A stretch of DNA of 64,000 nt from Penium margaritaceum. Lineage: Eukaryota; Streptophyta; Zygnematophyceae; Desmidiales; Peniaceae. The position numbers were made by a program, and so were the translations under genes. Location of the stretch: the NCBI GenBank assembly GCA_023375785.1, contig SZWC01000543.1, forward strand, positions 186,025 to 250,024, written 5' to 3'. The notes below the pieces were generated by a model. The model saw only the letters and a list, made by a program, of their open reading frames with translations, was not told the origin of the DNA and ran no database searches. The number at the start of each line of letters is the position of its first letter. Within the stretch, counting starts at the first letter, position 1. Below are positions 11,850-23,423 of the stretch, one piece after another.

Positions 11850-14341
11850 TGACGCAAGCAAGTGGAATCCACCTAGGAGGAGGGAACTCACTGGTGACTT
11901 TCTCACCAAGGAGCTTTCCAAGCACTGCACACCGTGTCCAAAGAGCAGCAAGAAGGCAGGCTTCATTTGTGGGTTGTTTGCAAACAATCCAAAAATGGGG
12001 AAGTGTTGCAGCTCTGTCTGCATCTTTTTGTCAAGAACTGGCTCTCCTTGAATTCATCGAGTCAGGGAAGATGCAAACTGCCGGTTTTTGGTTGGCAAGT
12101 AGAGACAGTGTGACCATTGACATGCTGCCTAAGCTGGATGTTGAGTTGGCAGAGCTTGATGCGCCACTGATGTAGGAATGATCAACCTATGGAACAAGTC
12201 TGGCTGTGGATGAGTGATCTGAGAGGCAGGTTAGACCCATCTCAAATGCAATGGCAGTGAATGCTATGGGATCAGTTCACCTGCTTTCACGTGATGCGAG
12301 TGGACTAACAAGGGATGCAGACCATGCTGCTTCTATGATAGAGGCCGAAATTGCAGTAGTAGTTCAGGACAAATTCATTTCTATCATCTGTGGCAATGTT
12401 TCAGTCAACAAAAAAGCCTTTCCTGAGCTCAAGCAGAAGTTCCCAAAGCCGTTCTTTCAAGGCTGTCATGTGCATAACATTGTGTTCCTCATGAAGGACT
12501 CTGGAAATTCAGCATGGGACATAGGGATCATTGGGAAATGTGAGAAGGTGATTGCCTCCTTTAGAAACAACGACATGCCTCAGACATGGCTAAAGGGAAA
12601 GACAGGGGGGAAGTTGCTGAAGAACAAGTGTGAAACCCGCTTTGCTTCTGTCTTTGACATGATGGAGAGGTTTCTGGAGCTGAGGGAGGAGTTGGAAAAG
12701 TTTTTGCAGCTGGATGTTTGGAAGCAGTTTGGATTTCAGAGGGATGTGGGGTTCAAGAGCTGGAAGAAGGAGGCAAGAAAGAGTGTGTGCTGCAAGATCT
12801 TCTGGCTGCAGGTGAGACAGCTGAAGGATCTGCTGTTGCCGTTGTTGAAGGTGTTGCATGCGGCTGACTGACCTGGTGGAGGAGCTGGTGAGATTTACGA
12901 GGGGTTGTTAGACTGTGCTGAACAACTGAAGGCACCGGAGGAGAAGAAAGGGAGGAAGAGGAGGAAGGTTGCAGAGTGACATGTTAACTTTGTGTTGGGT
13001 AGACTGGACTACCACTGGTCAAAGGAAGTTTCATGTCCTCTGCATGATGCTGCTCGCCGGTCGCATCCAGAGCACTTCAAGAATGACCTGTCAAAGAATG
13101 CAACCACCTTGCAGGAAGTGGTAGAGGCTTTGGTTCCTGAGGATAAGAAGGATTAAATCATGAGGGAGATGGGGATCTTCCAGTTAGCACAGACAACAAT
13201 GCACCATGATCCCATTGTGATATCACGCAGGAATTCCAAGGCTGTTTTTGCAGTTACAAAATTGACATGTGGGACAATGACTACCGTTGAGTGGCACATG
13301 AATCATATGTGCAATCTTCCAGTGCTGAGGGATTTTCCCTTAGTGGCTGCTATCACAACCATGCTCCTTGTCTGAGTGTGAATGTGTGTTTTCTGTACAT
13401 GATCTGATCCATGCTTCCAGGAGGAACAGGCTCAATAAATCAACCCTGGAGCTCCTCGTGCATTGCCATGTCCGTTTGCACAAGAACTATGGCAGGAATG
13501 GAAGGAGGGAAGCAAAGAATCTGGCCAAGGCCGCGGCAGCTACAGCAGAAGCAGAAGGAGATGCCAGTGAGGAAGAAAGAGAGGTGGTTGAAGAATGAGG
13601 AGTGTTCAGCAAATCTGAGGATGACTGGGAGACAGATGAGGGAGGTGAGGATGAGGAGGAGGAGGAGGATGTGGAGGTATTAGGAGGAGATAATGACATG
13701 GTGGAGGTTATGCCCTCCATTTGTGTCATGAGTGACATGCTTCGAACTCTTCATGCACGTCTAGTGCATACTTGCACAGAGGAGAAGCCAAAACACAGAA
13801 GCTTAATTGTTGGAGGGAGGAGAGAAGCCAATGGAGATGGAACAGTAAGTAGAGGAGGATCATCTGGCAATGGAGCATCAACGACAAGGAGAGAAGCAGA
13901 TGCCAACGGCACCAAAGGCTGGGAAGAAGAGGGGGGTGAAGAAGCATCAGCACGTGGGGAAGGACAAGAAAGTGAGGAGATACCAGCAAATGGTACATTT
14001 GCAGCAAGTGGGGAAGGAGCAGTAGGTGATGAGGGAGCAGCAGGTGGTAAGAGTCTAGCAGGTGAGGAGGGAGCAGCAGGTGGATCAGGAGCAGCAGGTG
14101 GTCAGGTGGGAGGATCAGGTGAGGAAAGAGCAGCAGGTGGGTAGTTAGCTTCAGCAACAACACGTGATCCAGCATCAACAGCAGCTTCACGGATTGGCAG
14201 TACCAATCATAGTACAAAGCGTACTGCCCTAGTTGCCCTAGCAGCAGCTAGGGCATCAGAACGTCATGTAGGTAGTGCAGTGGCAGCTACAACAGCAAGC
14301 AGGTTGGCAAGGCGCAGAGCTGCTACATTTTGGAAGTAGGA
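11850..14341 (+). pseudogene. hAT-superfamily transposase pseudogene (DUF659-type)
   Basis: This would be a cut-and-paste transposase. The central part, 12,251-12,871, reads cleanly and shows a DUF659/RNase H-like segment (FPKPFFQGCHVHNIVFLMKD) followed by KCETRFASVFDMM, the position of the usual C..TRW motif. The hAT dimerisation end lies at 13,380-13,490 as ECVFSVHDLIHASRRNRL and LVHCHVRLHKNY. The N-terminal part (RRRELTGDFLTKEL at about 11,877) is in another frame. Beyond the usual hAT end the same frame continues through a TGA at 13,596 into an acidic tail and then a Gly/Ala/Glu repeat region, with a TAG at 14,142 and an Ala-rich end at 14,341. I found no terminal inverted repeats. Confidence 0.8.
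13880..14145 (+). repeat. Degenerate GGAGCAGCAGGTGG-type minisatellite in the hAT tail
   Basis: Short purine-rich units encoding Gly-Ala-Ala-Gly-Gly and Glu-rich variants recur about eight times. The long Leu/His-rich frame on the opposite strand (14,217-13,726) is a shadow of this composition. Confidence 0.6.
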
Positions 14342-15951
14342 ACCTGTTGTGACATTGTCGTTGAAATTATCCTTCATATCTTACGGTCTATGATCCATGA
14401 CTACATTTCCATCATGTGCATTGCATTGTTATGATTCTACTATAGCTGAATGAATATGGGAGAAGCTTAATTCATGGATGTTGTGTACACGCATGTGAAT
14501 GAACTAACTGAGAAATTGCAAGCTGCAGCTGTATACCTGAGGTCCATGCCTTTGCCTGATGTGCTGTGTGCATGATGAGTGTGCATACAGCACAATGGAT
14601 GAAAATGAAGTTCCTTACTGTCTAGTACACATCAGAACTGAAGAAGGAGTGCAAATTTTCAATTAGTACATCATAAGGTCTGTTTAGTGTTGAAAAGCTT
14701 CAAAGGTGCTAAAGTTGAGGATTTGACGAACTCATAACTTTCACAAATTTGGCTCTCTCACAGATCTTGTGCAAATCCATGTCCCAATGTATTGTAACTG
14801 ACCCTTTCCACTGTTTTCACATCAATGTGGCCAACCATGGGTGTATTGATGTACCAATGTGGACATTGATGTACCAATGTTCAAGGCACAAAGGACAACA
14901 CTGGGGGAGGGAGGAAGGATTTCAAGCCGAGTGAGATTGGAGGTAAAAAGGTGAGAGCTGGCACTCATGTTGGTTGGTAGGTTGGGTCATAATGCGTGCA
15001 ACCAACCATAACCGCACTGTGGTTGTGGCCACTGAGGATTTCCTGGTAACTGACCAAGCACAATCAACGTTGTAGCTGACCAAGGATGCAGTCGCATTTC
15101 CCACAAATCTTCTGTCCAAACTTTTGGCACAGATTTGGTTGGCTGGTATTTGCAGCGAAGGAATAAGTGGTGGAAAGCATTTGTGTCCACTGCCTTTAAG
15201 CTTGATGTGCCATCCACTTACTTTCCAGTTCGACACATACGTAGCCAGGCAAAATTGAATGTGCTTCCATCTCAAAGAAACAAAATGAAAAACAAAACAA
15301 ACCAAGAACCATAAACTCAATGGTGAAGCTCTCCATCTTGAGGTGCATAGCTGCTCTCTTCGACAGTGGAATAGCATCTGCGGTTGTCAGTTGGGTGGCC
15401 TTGGTATGTTTCTCCAACACACCGTCTGAGTCCTTTTCCATGAACAACGAATCGCTTTGCTTCTTTGCTATACCACCCGTGCTCTCACTCGTGCTTGCGT
15501 CATCATCGCAGTCCATCAACGTCACCATCATGAACTCGGATCCCTCAACCAAATGGCTGCTAGTGTCATTGGAAGGCCAATTTCAATGTCAACTCCAACT
15601 CGCACGTCAACTGTGCTTTCCTAAGCTTAGCTTTGTTGAGCTGAAAGTAGTTATGCTGTATTGTGTGAGGGCAGAATTTGGCACGGTTCGCTTTGGTTGG
15701 TTACTAAGCGTAGGGTTTAATAAGATAAAGCAAAGCGGCTGTGACTCTTGAACTCCTCAGTGCGGGTGCCGTGAACACTTCCAAGCTCCAACCTTTGCTG
15801 CACTCTCCTCTATTTTACAGCCCCACCAATGACTGCCCATCTTGCGGACCAATGCTAATCAGCATCCAACAGAGGATCTGCATGCCAAAAAAAAATCAAA
15901 ATGAAAGAGAAGACAAGGTTTTAATGGAAGCACAAAATCCATGACTTTCTT
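14342..15951. other. Unassigned DNA between hAT and chromovirus E4
   Basis: No family is recognised. A minus-strand frame at 15,552-15,196 starts with an acidic, Ser/Thr-rich segment and contains a hydrophobic run, but I can assign no domain. A plus-strand frame covers much of the same DNA (15,320-15,751). Two copies of the octamer-like block 'tgatgtaccaatgt' sit at about 14,846 and 14,869. Confidence 0.3.
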
Positions 15952-16514
15952 TGTTGCAATCTCCTCCTTGCAGGGGCCTTGCTGAGTCCCTAATCTCCGC
16001 AAGTTGAAAATTCTGTCATAACATTTGTGGCCCTACATGCAACGACTTCAAGATTTTTATGCCGCTTGCCTGAAGGTATTTTGGCCAGATGCCCCGACCT
16101 CCAGTTTTCCGTTCTAAATGTTTCTAAAACGTTTGACCAAAATTGAGAATGGTCAACAGAAGTGTCGCAAACTACATCCATACTCCCATATTTTTCATCA
16201 ACTTCTCAACGGAACTCAATCTGTACAATAACGTGCCTTGATATTCTCAAAGCCCCCCGAATTCTCAGTGGAGCTCCTCAAAGCAGCCACTCACGGCAGA
16301 ACCCCGTACGCCTCCCTCGGCTAAAGCGCCAATGACCCAACATATGCCTCATTCTCATTCTTGGCATTGAATACATGTGATTGACTTTCTTGAAACTTTT
16401 CTTCAAAATTAAACTTACTGCTCAATACAAATGATCCATTTGTCCCAAATCCTTTAATAATCTTGTGTCCTGTACCTCATCTTTGTGAACCACCCATGTG
16501 TGCTTGGCGTGATA
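15952..16514 (+). repeat. 5' LTR of chromovirus E4
   Basis: The 3' boundary is set by the primer site and the 5' boundary by the TGTTGC start. It shares blocks with the E5 LTR: GAGTCCCTAATC, the 'ttttccgttctaaatgtt' region, and the closing GCTTGGCGTGATA. The 5' end is less certain than the 3' end. Confidence 0.65.
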
Positions 16515-16659
16515 CTTGGTATCAGAGTGTAGCAACACTGGAGGGGCAACCGACATGTTTGCTACCTGGTAATATTGAAGCTCCTCCATCTCCAAGTTGA
16601 GTTTTTGGAGTAGATGGGTGTTGAGGCTCTTGAGTTCCAACAGCTTTTGGTACAGCTAT

Positions 16660-17500
16660 GCATGGAGCAGTGATCACCAAGAAAAATCTGCAGCTCTCGA
16701 TTAAACCGCAAATTCAACAGGCACTTCAAAAGTCGTTTGATCGTACAAACTCCACGGGACCGATAGTTAAGATGTGGCTGAAAGGGCTGGAGATGCACTT
16801 CACCACTGTTGGGGTAAACAACAACAAAGATAAAATTTTCCTCACGACCTTGCTTTTACGAGGCACCGCTTAAAGTTGGTTGTCTCATTTGAAGACCATC
16901 CGAAGGCACCAGGAGACCGGCGGAGCCAGCTCAATGGCTCACCCAACTGCTCTCACATTGTCGACCACAGGCGCACTACCTCTCGAGCAGATTAATCTGG
17001 CATGGAACAACTCTTTCACGCAATTGGAAACATGGAGTGACTTCGTACACCCTATCTCTTCTCATGTTGAACAACTGAATGTGAATTCTCACAAATGGTA
17101 CAGAATCTAGCAGCTACGTCAACAGTACAACGTGCTGGAGTACACACAGCCTTTCCACGAAATCATCACCAGTAGTGACCTTTCCCCTAACAGACTGTGT
17201 TTCCACCACAACGGCCTCAAGTAAGATATTCAGCCAGCAATCACCATTTTCAGCATCCTGGATGACCTTTTCCAAATGATCGCAAGAACCGGTTATGTCG
17301 ACAGCACCGAGTAGAACCCTTTGATGCAGGAATCCAACATCCAGCGATCCCGAGGCCACAATTCTTGTTGTGGCGGAGGGAAGTCGCATTTGAAAGAAAC
17401 CTTGTTCCTGATGGACATTGACACTGTCAATCAACGCAATCAACGGCTCTGTTTGACTTGCGAGAAGTTGTGACATATCTCACGTGACTGTTGGAGACAG
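16660..17500 (+). pseudogene. E4 gag
   Basis: The retrotransposon gag core reads MWLKGLEMHFTTVGVNNN, then SWLSHLKTIRRHQETGG, matching the E5 gag segment for segment. A CCHC zinc knuckle at 17,450-17,491 reads CLTCEKL-stop-HISRDC, with TGA in place of the Gly codon. In-frame TAA and TAG codons occur at several other points. Confidence 0.78.
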
Positions 17501-17699
17501 CATTAAAAAACCAAAAAGGGGGGGAGTCACATTAAAAAGAACAAGGAGTCGGGAAATGGTAAAGGACATGAGTAGACGGCAAGGCTCTGTCCGGTCAAAA
17601 AACTTTATGTTGACCAACCTCGATTTGAGCGGCTCACATCGTTGCAGACGAGACTTCTGGAGATTACATAGTTTGATGAGGAGTACAAGGACAATCCAC

Positions 17700-19520
17700 C
17701 GGCGATAATGCTACGCGTACAACCGGGGAATTGTGAGAGTCGCACAATGGTACCAAAACTACTGGATGGAGAAGATTTTCATAGCTTTTTAAGAAATGAC
17801 ATGGTTCAAAAGCTAGGTTTCCAGACCAAACCGAGAGTTTTTTAATGAAAAACTGTCAACAGACAACTGTAGATCCGTCGACTTTGCGAACCACTCCAAC
17901 TGCAAATTGGACATCTGCACAGCATAATAGTCTAAAGAACTTTCCCAATGAGTGACCAAAAGCAACTTTTGGGTGAGATTTCCTGTACCAACGTATTCTA
18001 CAAATGGACTGGAGCAGTGGATTGTTCTATGTCAACATATCTCACAGAAACATCTGCCTCCAGTCAAGCAACCCACAACAAAACGGTGGTTACGAGAAGC
18101 AGAAGAGTTGGAAGCAGTTTAGAAAGTCATGGCAGCCGCAAAATGCCAACCGATGTCATTGGATGTGGCCAGGAGGTGCCTGGAATGTGGAGCTCAAGTA
18201 TGGCTAGAACACATGGAAGCATGGAGAACTGGGAGAAATCACAGCTGTCAAGATGAGGATGACGACCTCCACACCTAAGAATTTTGGAGTAGTACCAGAG
18301 GATTCTGCAATACTCAACGAGTGGTTCAAAGGAGTTTTTCCTGACGAATTGCCCCAAGAGTTATCTTAGTCGAAAAACATCGACCGTCAGATAGACCTGA
18401 AGCTGAGCAGCAAATTGACATTGAAGGGGACCTATCGGTTGAGCGATTACAAGTTGATCGAGCTCAAGAAGCAACTGGATGAGATGCTCACGCAGGGGTT
18501 CATCAGACTTTCCATGTCACCATACTCAGCACCTGTACTTTCTGTGGAAAAGGAAACATGGCAGATGTATATGTGCATGGAGAAAAGAGCATTGAACGAA
18601 ATCACCATAAAAATCCGTTACCCTCTCCCGCGAGCCAACGTACTTTTTGACCAACTACGGAAGCCCGGTTTTTCAGGAAAATCAGTGTACGCATCGCCTA
18701 TCATTAGATCCACGTATCTTACAAGGATATCAAGAAGAGAGTGTTCTTCCATAGATATGGGAACTTTGAGTTCATATTTATGCTGTTTGGACTCGCAAAT
18801 ACCCCCCAACAATCATGGCAGCGATGAACAACATATTTTTTCCGTACCTTTATGAATTTGACTTCCTCTACCTTGACATCATCCTGGTGTACTGCCACAC
18901 CTAGGAGGAGAACAATAGTTCTCAAAATTTTACAAAGAGATCAATTTATTTAAAGAATTTCAAATTGTGGCTTCGTTCATCAGTTAATCGACTTTCTGGA
19001 CTACATCACCGCCGGCGGACAGATCACCATGACCTCAAAAGATGACTATCTGCCGCTGGTGACAGCAGACAGTCATCTGTCGGTGATCTGTTGGTGAATC
19101 ACCGCTGCCGCCGGTGATGTTGATGTGTTAAGGACTACACTGGACCGTCCGCGCCTCTCTCCGATGTCACTGGAAAAGCCACTGAGTGGAATTAGGGGCA
19201 TAGCAAACAAGAAGCGTTCAGCTCTGTAAGAAATCCTTTGACCTCAGAGCATTTCTTATGATTTGCAGATCCAATGGTGGATTACATAATGGCCACCAAC
19301 ATGTCCAATCGAGCCATCAGAGGTTTTCTCTTCCAAGGCTATGGCAGTGGAGAACAACCAATCGCGTACATGTCCCAAAAATTTACACGGACCGGAGCTC
19401 AGTTACGAAGTACATGAGAAAGAAATACTTATAGTTGTACATGCATTCCGAACATTGATGTACCAATGTTGCTTCATGTGCACCGGCCACCACGTGCTGA
19501 ATTATCTCAAGACAGCAAAA
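17700..19520 (+). pseudogene. E4 protease, reverse transcriptase and RNase H
   Basis: The protease remnant reads MVPKLLDGEDFHSF near 17,750, where E5 has LLDGGASHSF. RT is readable from 18,415 to 18,855 (ELKKQLDEMLTQGFIRLSMS, YMCMEKRALNEITIKIRYP). The downstream catalytic box is heavily damaged. RNase H traces lie around 19,270-19,500 (ATNMSNRAIRGFLFQGYG, EKEILIVVHAFRTL). Confidence 0.72.
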
Positions 19521-19799
19521 CATTAGCCGTCGACAAACTCGACAAATAGAGTTCCTTGGGTCTAGCTTTGACCATGAATTTGAGTACCGGTTTGGAAAAA
19601 CTAATCCAGTGGATATTGTAATTTGGCAACCAGATTGAATGGCTAAGATCAATGCATTGCTTGTAGAACAAGACCTATACCTCACAAGGCTGTTTCCAAA
19701 AGGTTACAAGGAGTTTGGCGAGTACCACAAGACCAAGTTCTTGTTCGAAGACTCTTACTGGAGATAGGGATTTACTCGTCAAGTTTTCTTTCGACCAAA

Positions 19800-21120
19800 C
19801 AAGGAGCTGCAAAGAATGCTATTAGAGGAATGCTATGACACCGGTCCAAATGGAAGTTTCGGCCAGGAGAAAATTCTCAAGAAGCTGGTGAACTATTATT
19901 GGTGGGACTACATACAAACTGACGTGTCAGCCTTTTCCAAATAGTTCCACATCTACTCAAGGAAAAACTCTTGTCGCACAAAGCCATCCAGTCTACTTCG
20001 ACCCCTACCTGTTCAGATGGAACCATTGGCCGACATCAGCATGGACTTTGTGACGGGATTACCCTCCACCCCGAAGGATATGACGCCATCCTCATCTTGG
20101 TGGACAGATTTTCTAAAATATCTAATTTCATCCCAACGGTGATCACCATCACTGCAAAAGGGACAGAGAGGCTCTTCCTAAGTCAAATTGTAAGGAGACA
20201 CGTCGATCCACGTATCATCATAAGTGATAGATGCGGCCGCTTCTCTAACAATTTTTGGCGTGACTTGATCATGCGTTATGGCAATTTGATCCAGCTATCG
20301 ACGGCAATTCATCATGAAACCAACAAGCAAATATAGTAGACCAATCAGACTCTTGAAGAACTATGTTCACATTATGCAAACCATACGACACCGATTGAAC
20401 GGCCAAACTGCCAACCATCAAAATCACATACAAATCTGCCACTCCCACCACAACGGCAAAAATCTCTTCCTAAGTGGTGTACGGTGAAATCAATCTGTAG
20501 CCCTGCCACACCGGCAGAGCTACAGTGCCAGAGAAACATCCCCGCGGTTGACATCTACCAAAGGGAATTTGCAAGATTATTGGAGGAAACATCATAGACC
20601 CTTGCAAGGACCCAAGCAGCTATGAAGCAAGCGGACAACAGACATTGCATCAATGGCGTGTTCAGCACTGGTGATCACTTCCTCCTTGGCTCAGTGAACA
20701 TCAAACTCCGATTACACGCATGTACAAAGCTCAAACTGATGGTTGAGAGCATTTGAAATCAAGAAGATTCTAACCCCTGTTGTTGCTCAACTTTGTCTGC
20801 CGAACAGCATGGAGATTAATCTTGTCTTCCATTTCGAAAAACTAAAGCACTACCAAGACCCCAGAACGAACTTCCCCAGCAGAGATGATGCACCACCACC
20901 TCCTTAACAAATGGACGAGAATACACAGTGTGTGATTGAAGACGTCCTCGGACATTAACGTTGTGGGAGAACAACCAAGTACGTGATCAAGTGCCACAGC
21001 TACGACGTTGCGGAAAACAACTAGTAGCCCTACGACAACCTCCGAGACATTGATCATCTGATTGACACCTACTATCGTTGTCACCAGCCTACATGTACTA
21101 ACGTGCTTGGACGTCACAGC
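19800..21120 (+). pseudogene. E4 integrase and chromodomain
   Basis: The zinc-binding region reads LEECYDTGPNGSFGQEKIL (about 19,822). The core reads ISMDFVTGLPSTPKGYDAIL and IISDRCGRFSNNFW between 19,971 and 20,336. The chromodomain lies at 20,930-21,090 (VIEDVLGH, TKYVIKCHSYDV, PYDNLRDIDHLIDTYY) and aligns with the better-kept one in E5. Chromodomains in this clade direct insertion by binding histone marks. Stops are present in every part. Confidence 0.75.
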
Positions 21121-21134
21121 TAAAAGGGGAGAAG

Positions 21135-21408
21135 TGTTACGTTCCTACTGAACACGAGTCCCTGAATCCCGTGAGTGGGCATTTCTCTCATTACATGCAT
21201 GGCTCAATGCTTGCCTACTCCAGGATGTTTACGCTGTGCAGCGGATGGCATTTTGGCCAACTTCCTTGTCCTTCAATGTTCCGTTCCAGAATTTTCTCAC
21301 ACCTTGCGAGGATAACGTTTGCAAAGAAAAAAGCATTATTTGTACAGTTGGTGGTTCCCACTCTTGTACCTCATCCCTGTGAACCACCCACGTCTGCTTG
21401 GCGTAAAA
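21135..21408 (+). repeat. 3' LTR of chromovirus E4 (internally deleted)
   Basis: It starts TGTTACGTTCC directly after the purine tract and ends at GCTTGGCGTAAAA, the counterpart of the 5' LTR end. At about 274 bp it is half the length of the other LTRs of this family, so a central part has been lost. Confidence 0.65.
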
Positions 21409-22183
21409 CTCATGCAAGGTAAAATCACTTGTCGCTTGTTATTTAAGGGTTGGCGCAAAACATCCCTCCAAACTTAGGGCTAGTGAAGAGGGTGGGTATG
21501 CGTGTGGGGGAAAATGCGAGGCTGTCTAATGCTCACCATGGTGATACGTTGGTCCTCATCAGCCTGCGTAAGACCATTGGGAGCGTCAAACTTGTGTTTC
21601 CTACTGGTGAGCCAACATCTGCGATAGTACGCTTTTGCAAAACCAATCAGTTTTAGACCACTATTAATTTGCCGATAGTGATTCCCAGAACATCACCTCC
21701 TGTCTTGTTCACTTATGAATGTAAACTTGATGGCTCCACTTGTATGATGCTGATCCATTTTTTGTGCGGCAGAATGGACATATGACCAGCTGTTTTGTTA
21801 TAGGGTGCGCTTTTCTGCATAAATATATACAGGAGTTCCACATACTGGAAGGAATTCTATAAATTATTCCATCCTTTCCCTTAGCAATCGGGAACTTATG
21901 CGTCTAGAAGGCAGAACGGGACACTCCTAATGCCAAGGTCCCACACCATCACATGGAGAATAAAGAACGCACGTGAACAACAAATTTTAATTGGACGGAC
22001 TATCTGTCGCTAATGTGATCATGATTGTTATAGTGCATTCGTCCCAGTAAAGGTTAACCATTAAAATTTGTCGTTCCCGTGCTTTTTGAAAGCCCCATCT
22101 GATGGTGTGAGATCCTGGCCTAAACTTGGTCATTATTGTACCGCTAGTATGTAGCATTATTACATGTTGCTTTAACTGGTCTA

Positions 22184-22452
22184 AGCCTTTGGAGCAACAG
22201 ATGGGATGACTGGTGGGTCACAGACCCTCAAGTAGCACGGTTTCCACCCAGTGGGCCCAGCTTCTTGTTGGCTTTCTACCTTTCGCATCAGAGTGATTGT
22301 GGACACCAAGGGTGTCTCCATTCCTGTGTGGGAGGAATGTAGTGCCAGAGAGCCATGGGGCTTGAACTTGCCTTGGCCTGTGGGACAGCACATGGGATGA
22401 CTTGAAAGTCGGAGACCCTGAAGTACCAAGGTTTTGGCCCAATGGGCTAAGC
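22184..22452. repeat. Two-copy tandem duplication, period about 190 bp
   Basis: The block with 'atgggatgac..g..agaccctcaagta' at 22,184-22,262 recurs diverged at about 22,374-22,452 ('atgggatgacttg..agaccctgaagta'). Both copies end in a gggccca-type motif followed by 'agc'. Confidence 0.65.
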
Positions 22453-23285
22453 ATACCATTTGTTTGCTACAATAACATTCTTCTTGCTGGACTCATCCAA
22501 TTGTGAGAAGAACAACAGCTCCCCCGGGACAACCTTTCCAGTTGTGGATCCATGCTCACCCCAGTTAACCAATTGAGGTCTTTCGTGCGGTCAGTCAACA
22601 ATCCCCCTCGCACCGTTGCTAGACAAAGGGTATGGCTGGTAAACGCTGGAATCCATCGTTGAATGCTACCTGAACGTTTTTTGCACCTTTTGTTTGAGGA
22701 ATTACCTAATCCACACATTGCACCCTGCCTGCTAATCATTTTCATCACCAGTCGGAAGAGCGGTGCAAGCAGTCAGGTCCGGATTAGCTTTGCAGGGGAG
22801 TGACCATACATCCACATAATTCTTGATATCTATCTCCAGATCCACGTTGTGCACATCAACCACACCATATCCAGATTTGGGACTTTTTCACACTTTATTA
22901 ACGCTGTATCCAGAGAGCATGCCAAAAAAACACGCTACATCCAAATGAACACGCTATGTTAACGCCGCATGCCGTCAAGCGACAGCATGCTAACTTTGTC
23001 AGACATGAAAGGAAGAATCACAGACCCCTCTATAGAGGGGTTTGTGGCTTTTTTCACAAAGGTTTGCGAGGGTTTTGAGTGGGGGGTCCAAAACAACCCA
23101 TTCATTGAAAGGGAACCTGCTGTGCCCCACTACTGCGGGACCAAGCAGGGACCCGTGCCAAAACAAAACCTAAAACCCCAAGTGTATATTGTGGTAGGGT
23201 TTGAAAGCGGTTTCCAAGTATGAAAATGGGTCTTCTTTTCCGATAAAAAATCAGAAAAGGGGTTTTCGCTCGATCTTGATTGAAC

Positions 23286-23423
23286 GATTAGCCCTTTTCC
23301 TTCTACTCACAAACCCCCATTTATGGATTTATGATTTCATGTTTGCGTGGGCTCTGCCCACACAAACATAGAAGACCCTACATCCATAAATGGGGGTTTG
23401 CGATTCCAAAAAAAAGGCTAATC
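23286..23423. mobile_element. Fold-back (hairpin) element
   Basis: Three nested inverted repeats share one centre. Outer: gattagcc (23,286) with ggctaatc (23,416-23,423). Middle: a perfect 19-bp pair, 23,310-23,328 with 23,382-23,400. Inner: a 14-bp pair with one mismatch at 23,339-23,352 and 23,356-23,369, around a 3-base loop. The whole could form one long hairpin of about 138 bp. It resembles a fold-back MITE and has no coding content. Confidence 0.75.

Larger units (their letters stand above)
15952..21408 (+). mobile_element. Ty3/gypsy chromovirus E4 (decayed)
   Basis: The left LTR starts at about 15,952 (TGTTGCAAT). It is followed two bases after its end by TGGTATCAGAG at 16,517-16,527, the standard primer site for the 3' end of initiator tRNA-Met. 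Gag, protease, RT, RNase H, integrase and a chromodomain follow in order. A purine tract (aaaaggggagaag) precedes the right LTR at 21,135, which is shortened to about 274 bp. E4 is related to E5, sharing LTR blocks such as CACGAGTCCCT. No convincing target duplication remains. Confidence 0.85.

Noticed and set aside
13726-14217. Leu/His-rich 163-codon minus-strand frame
   Set aside because: It is the shadow of the Gly/Ala/Glu repeat in the hAT tail on the plus strand.
18995-19130. GC-rich inverted repeat (CACCGCCGGCGG with CCGCCGGTG) in E4, considered as a MITE
   Set aside because: The DNA aligns as coding sequence with the E5 RT tail (FLDYITAGG versus FLDTVINGK), so no insertion is needed.
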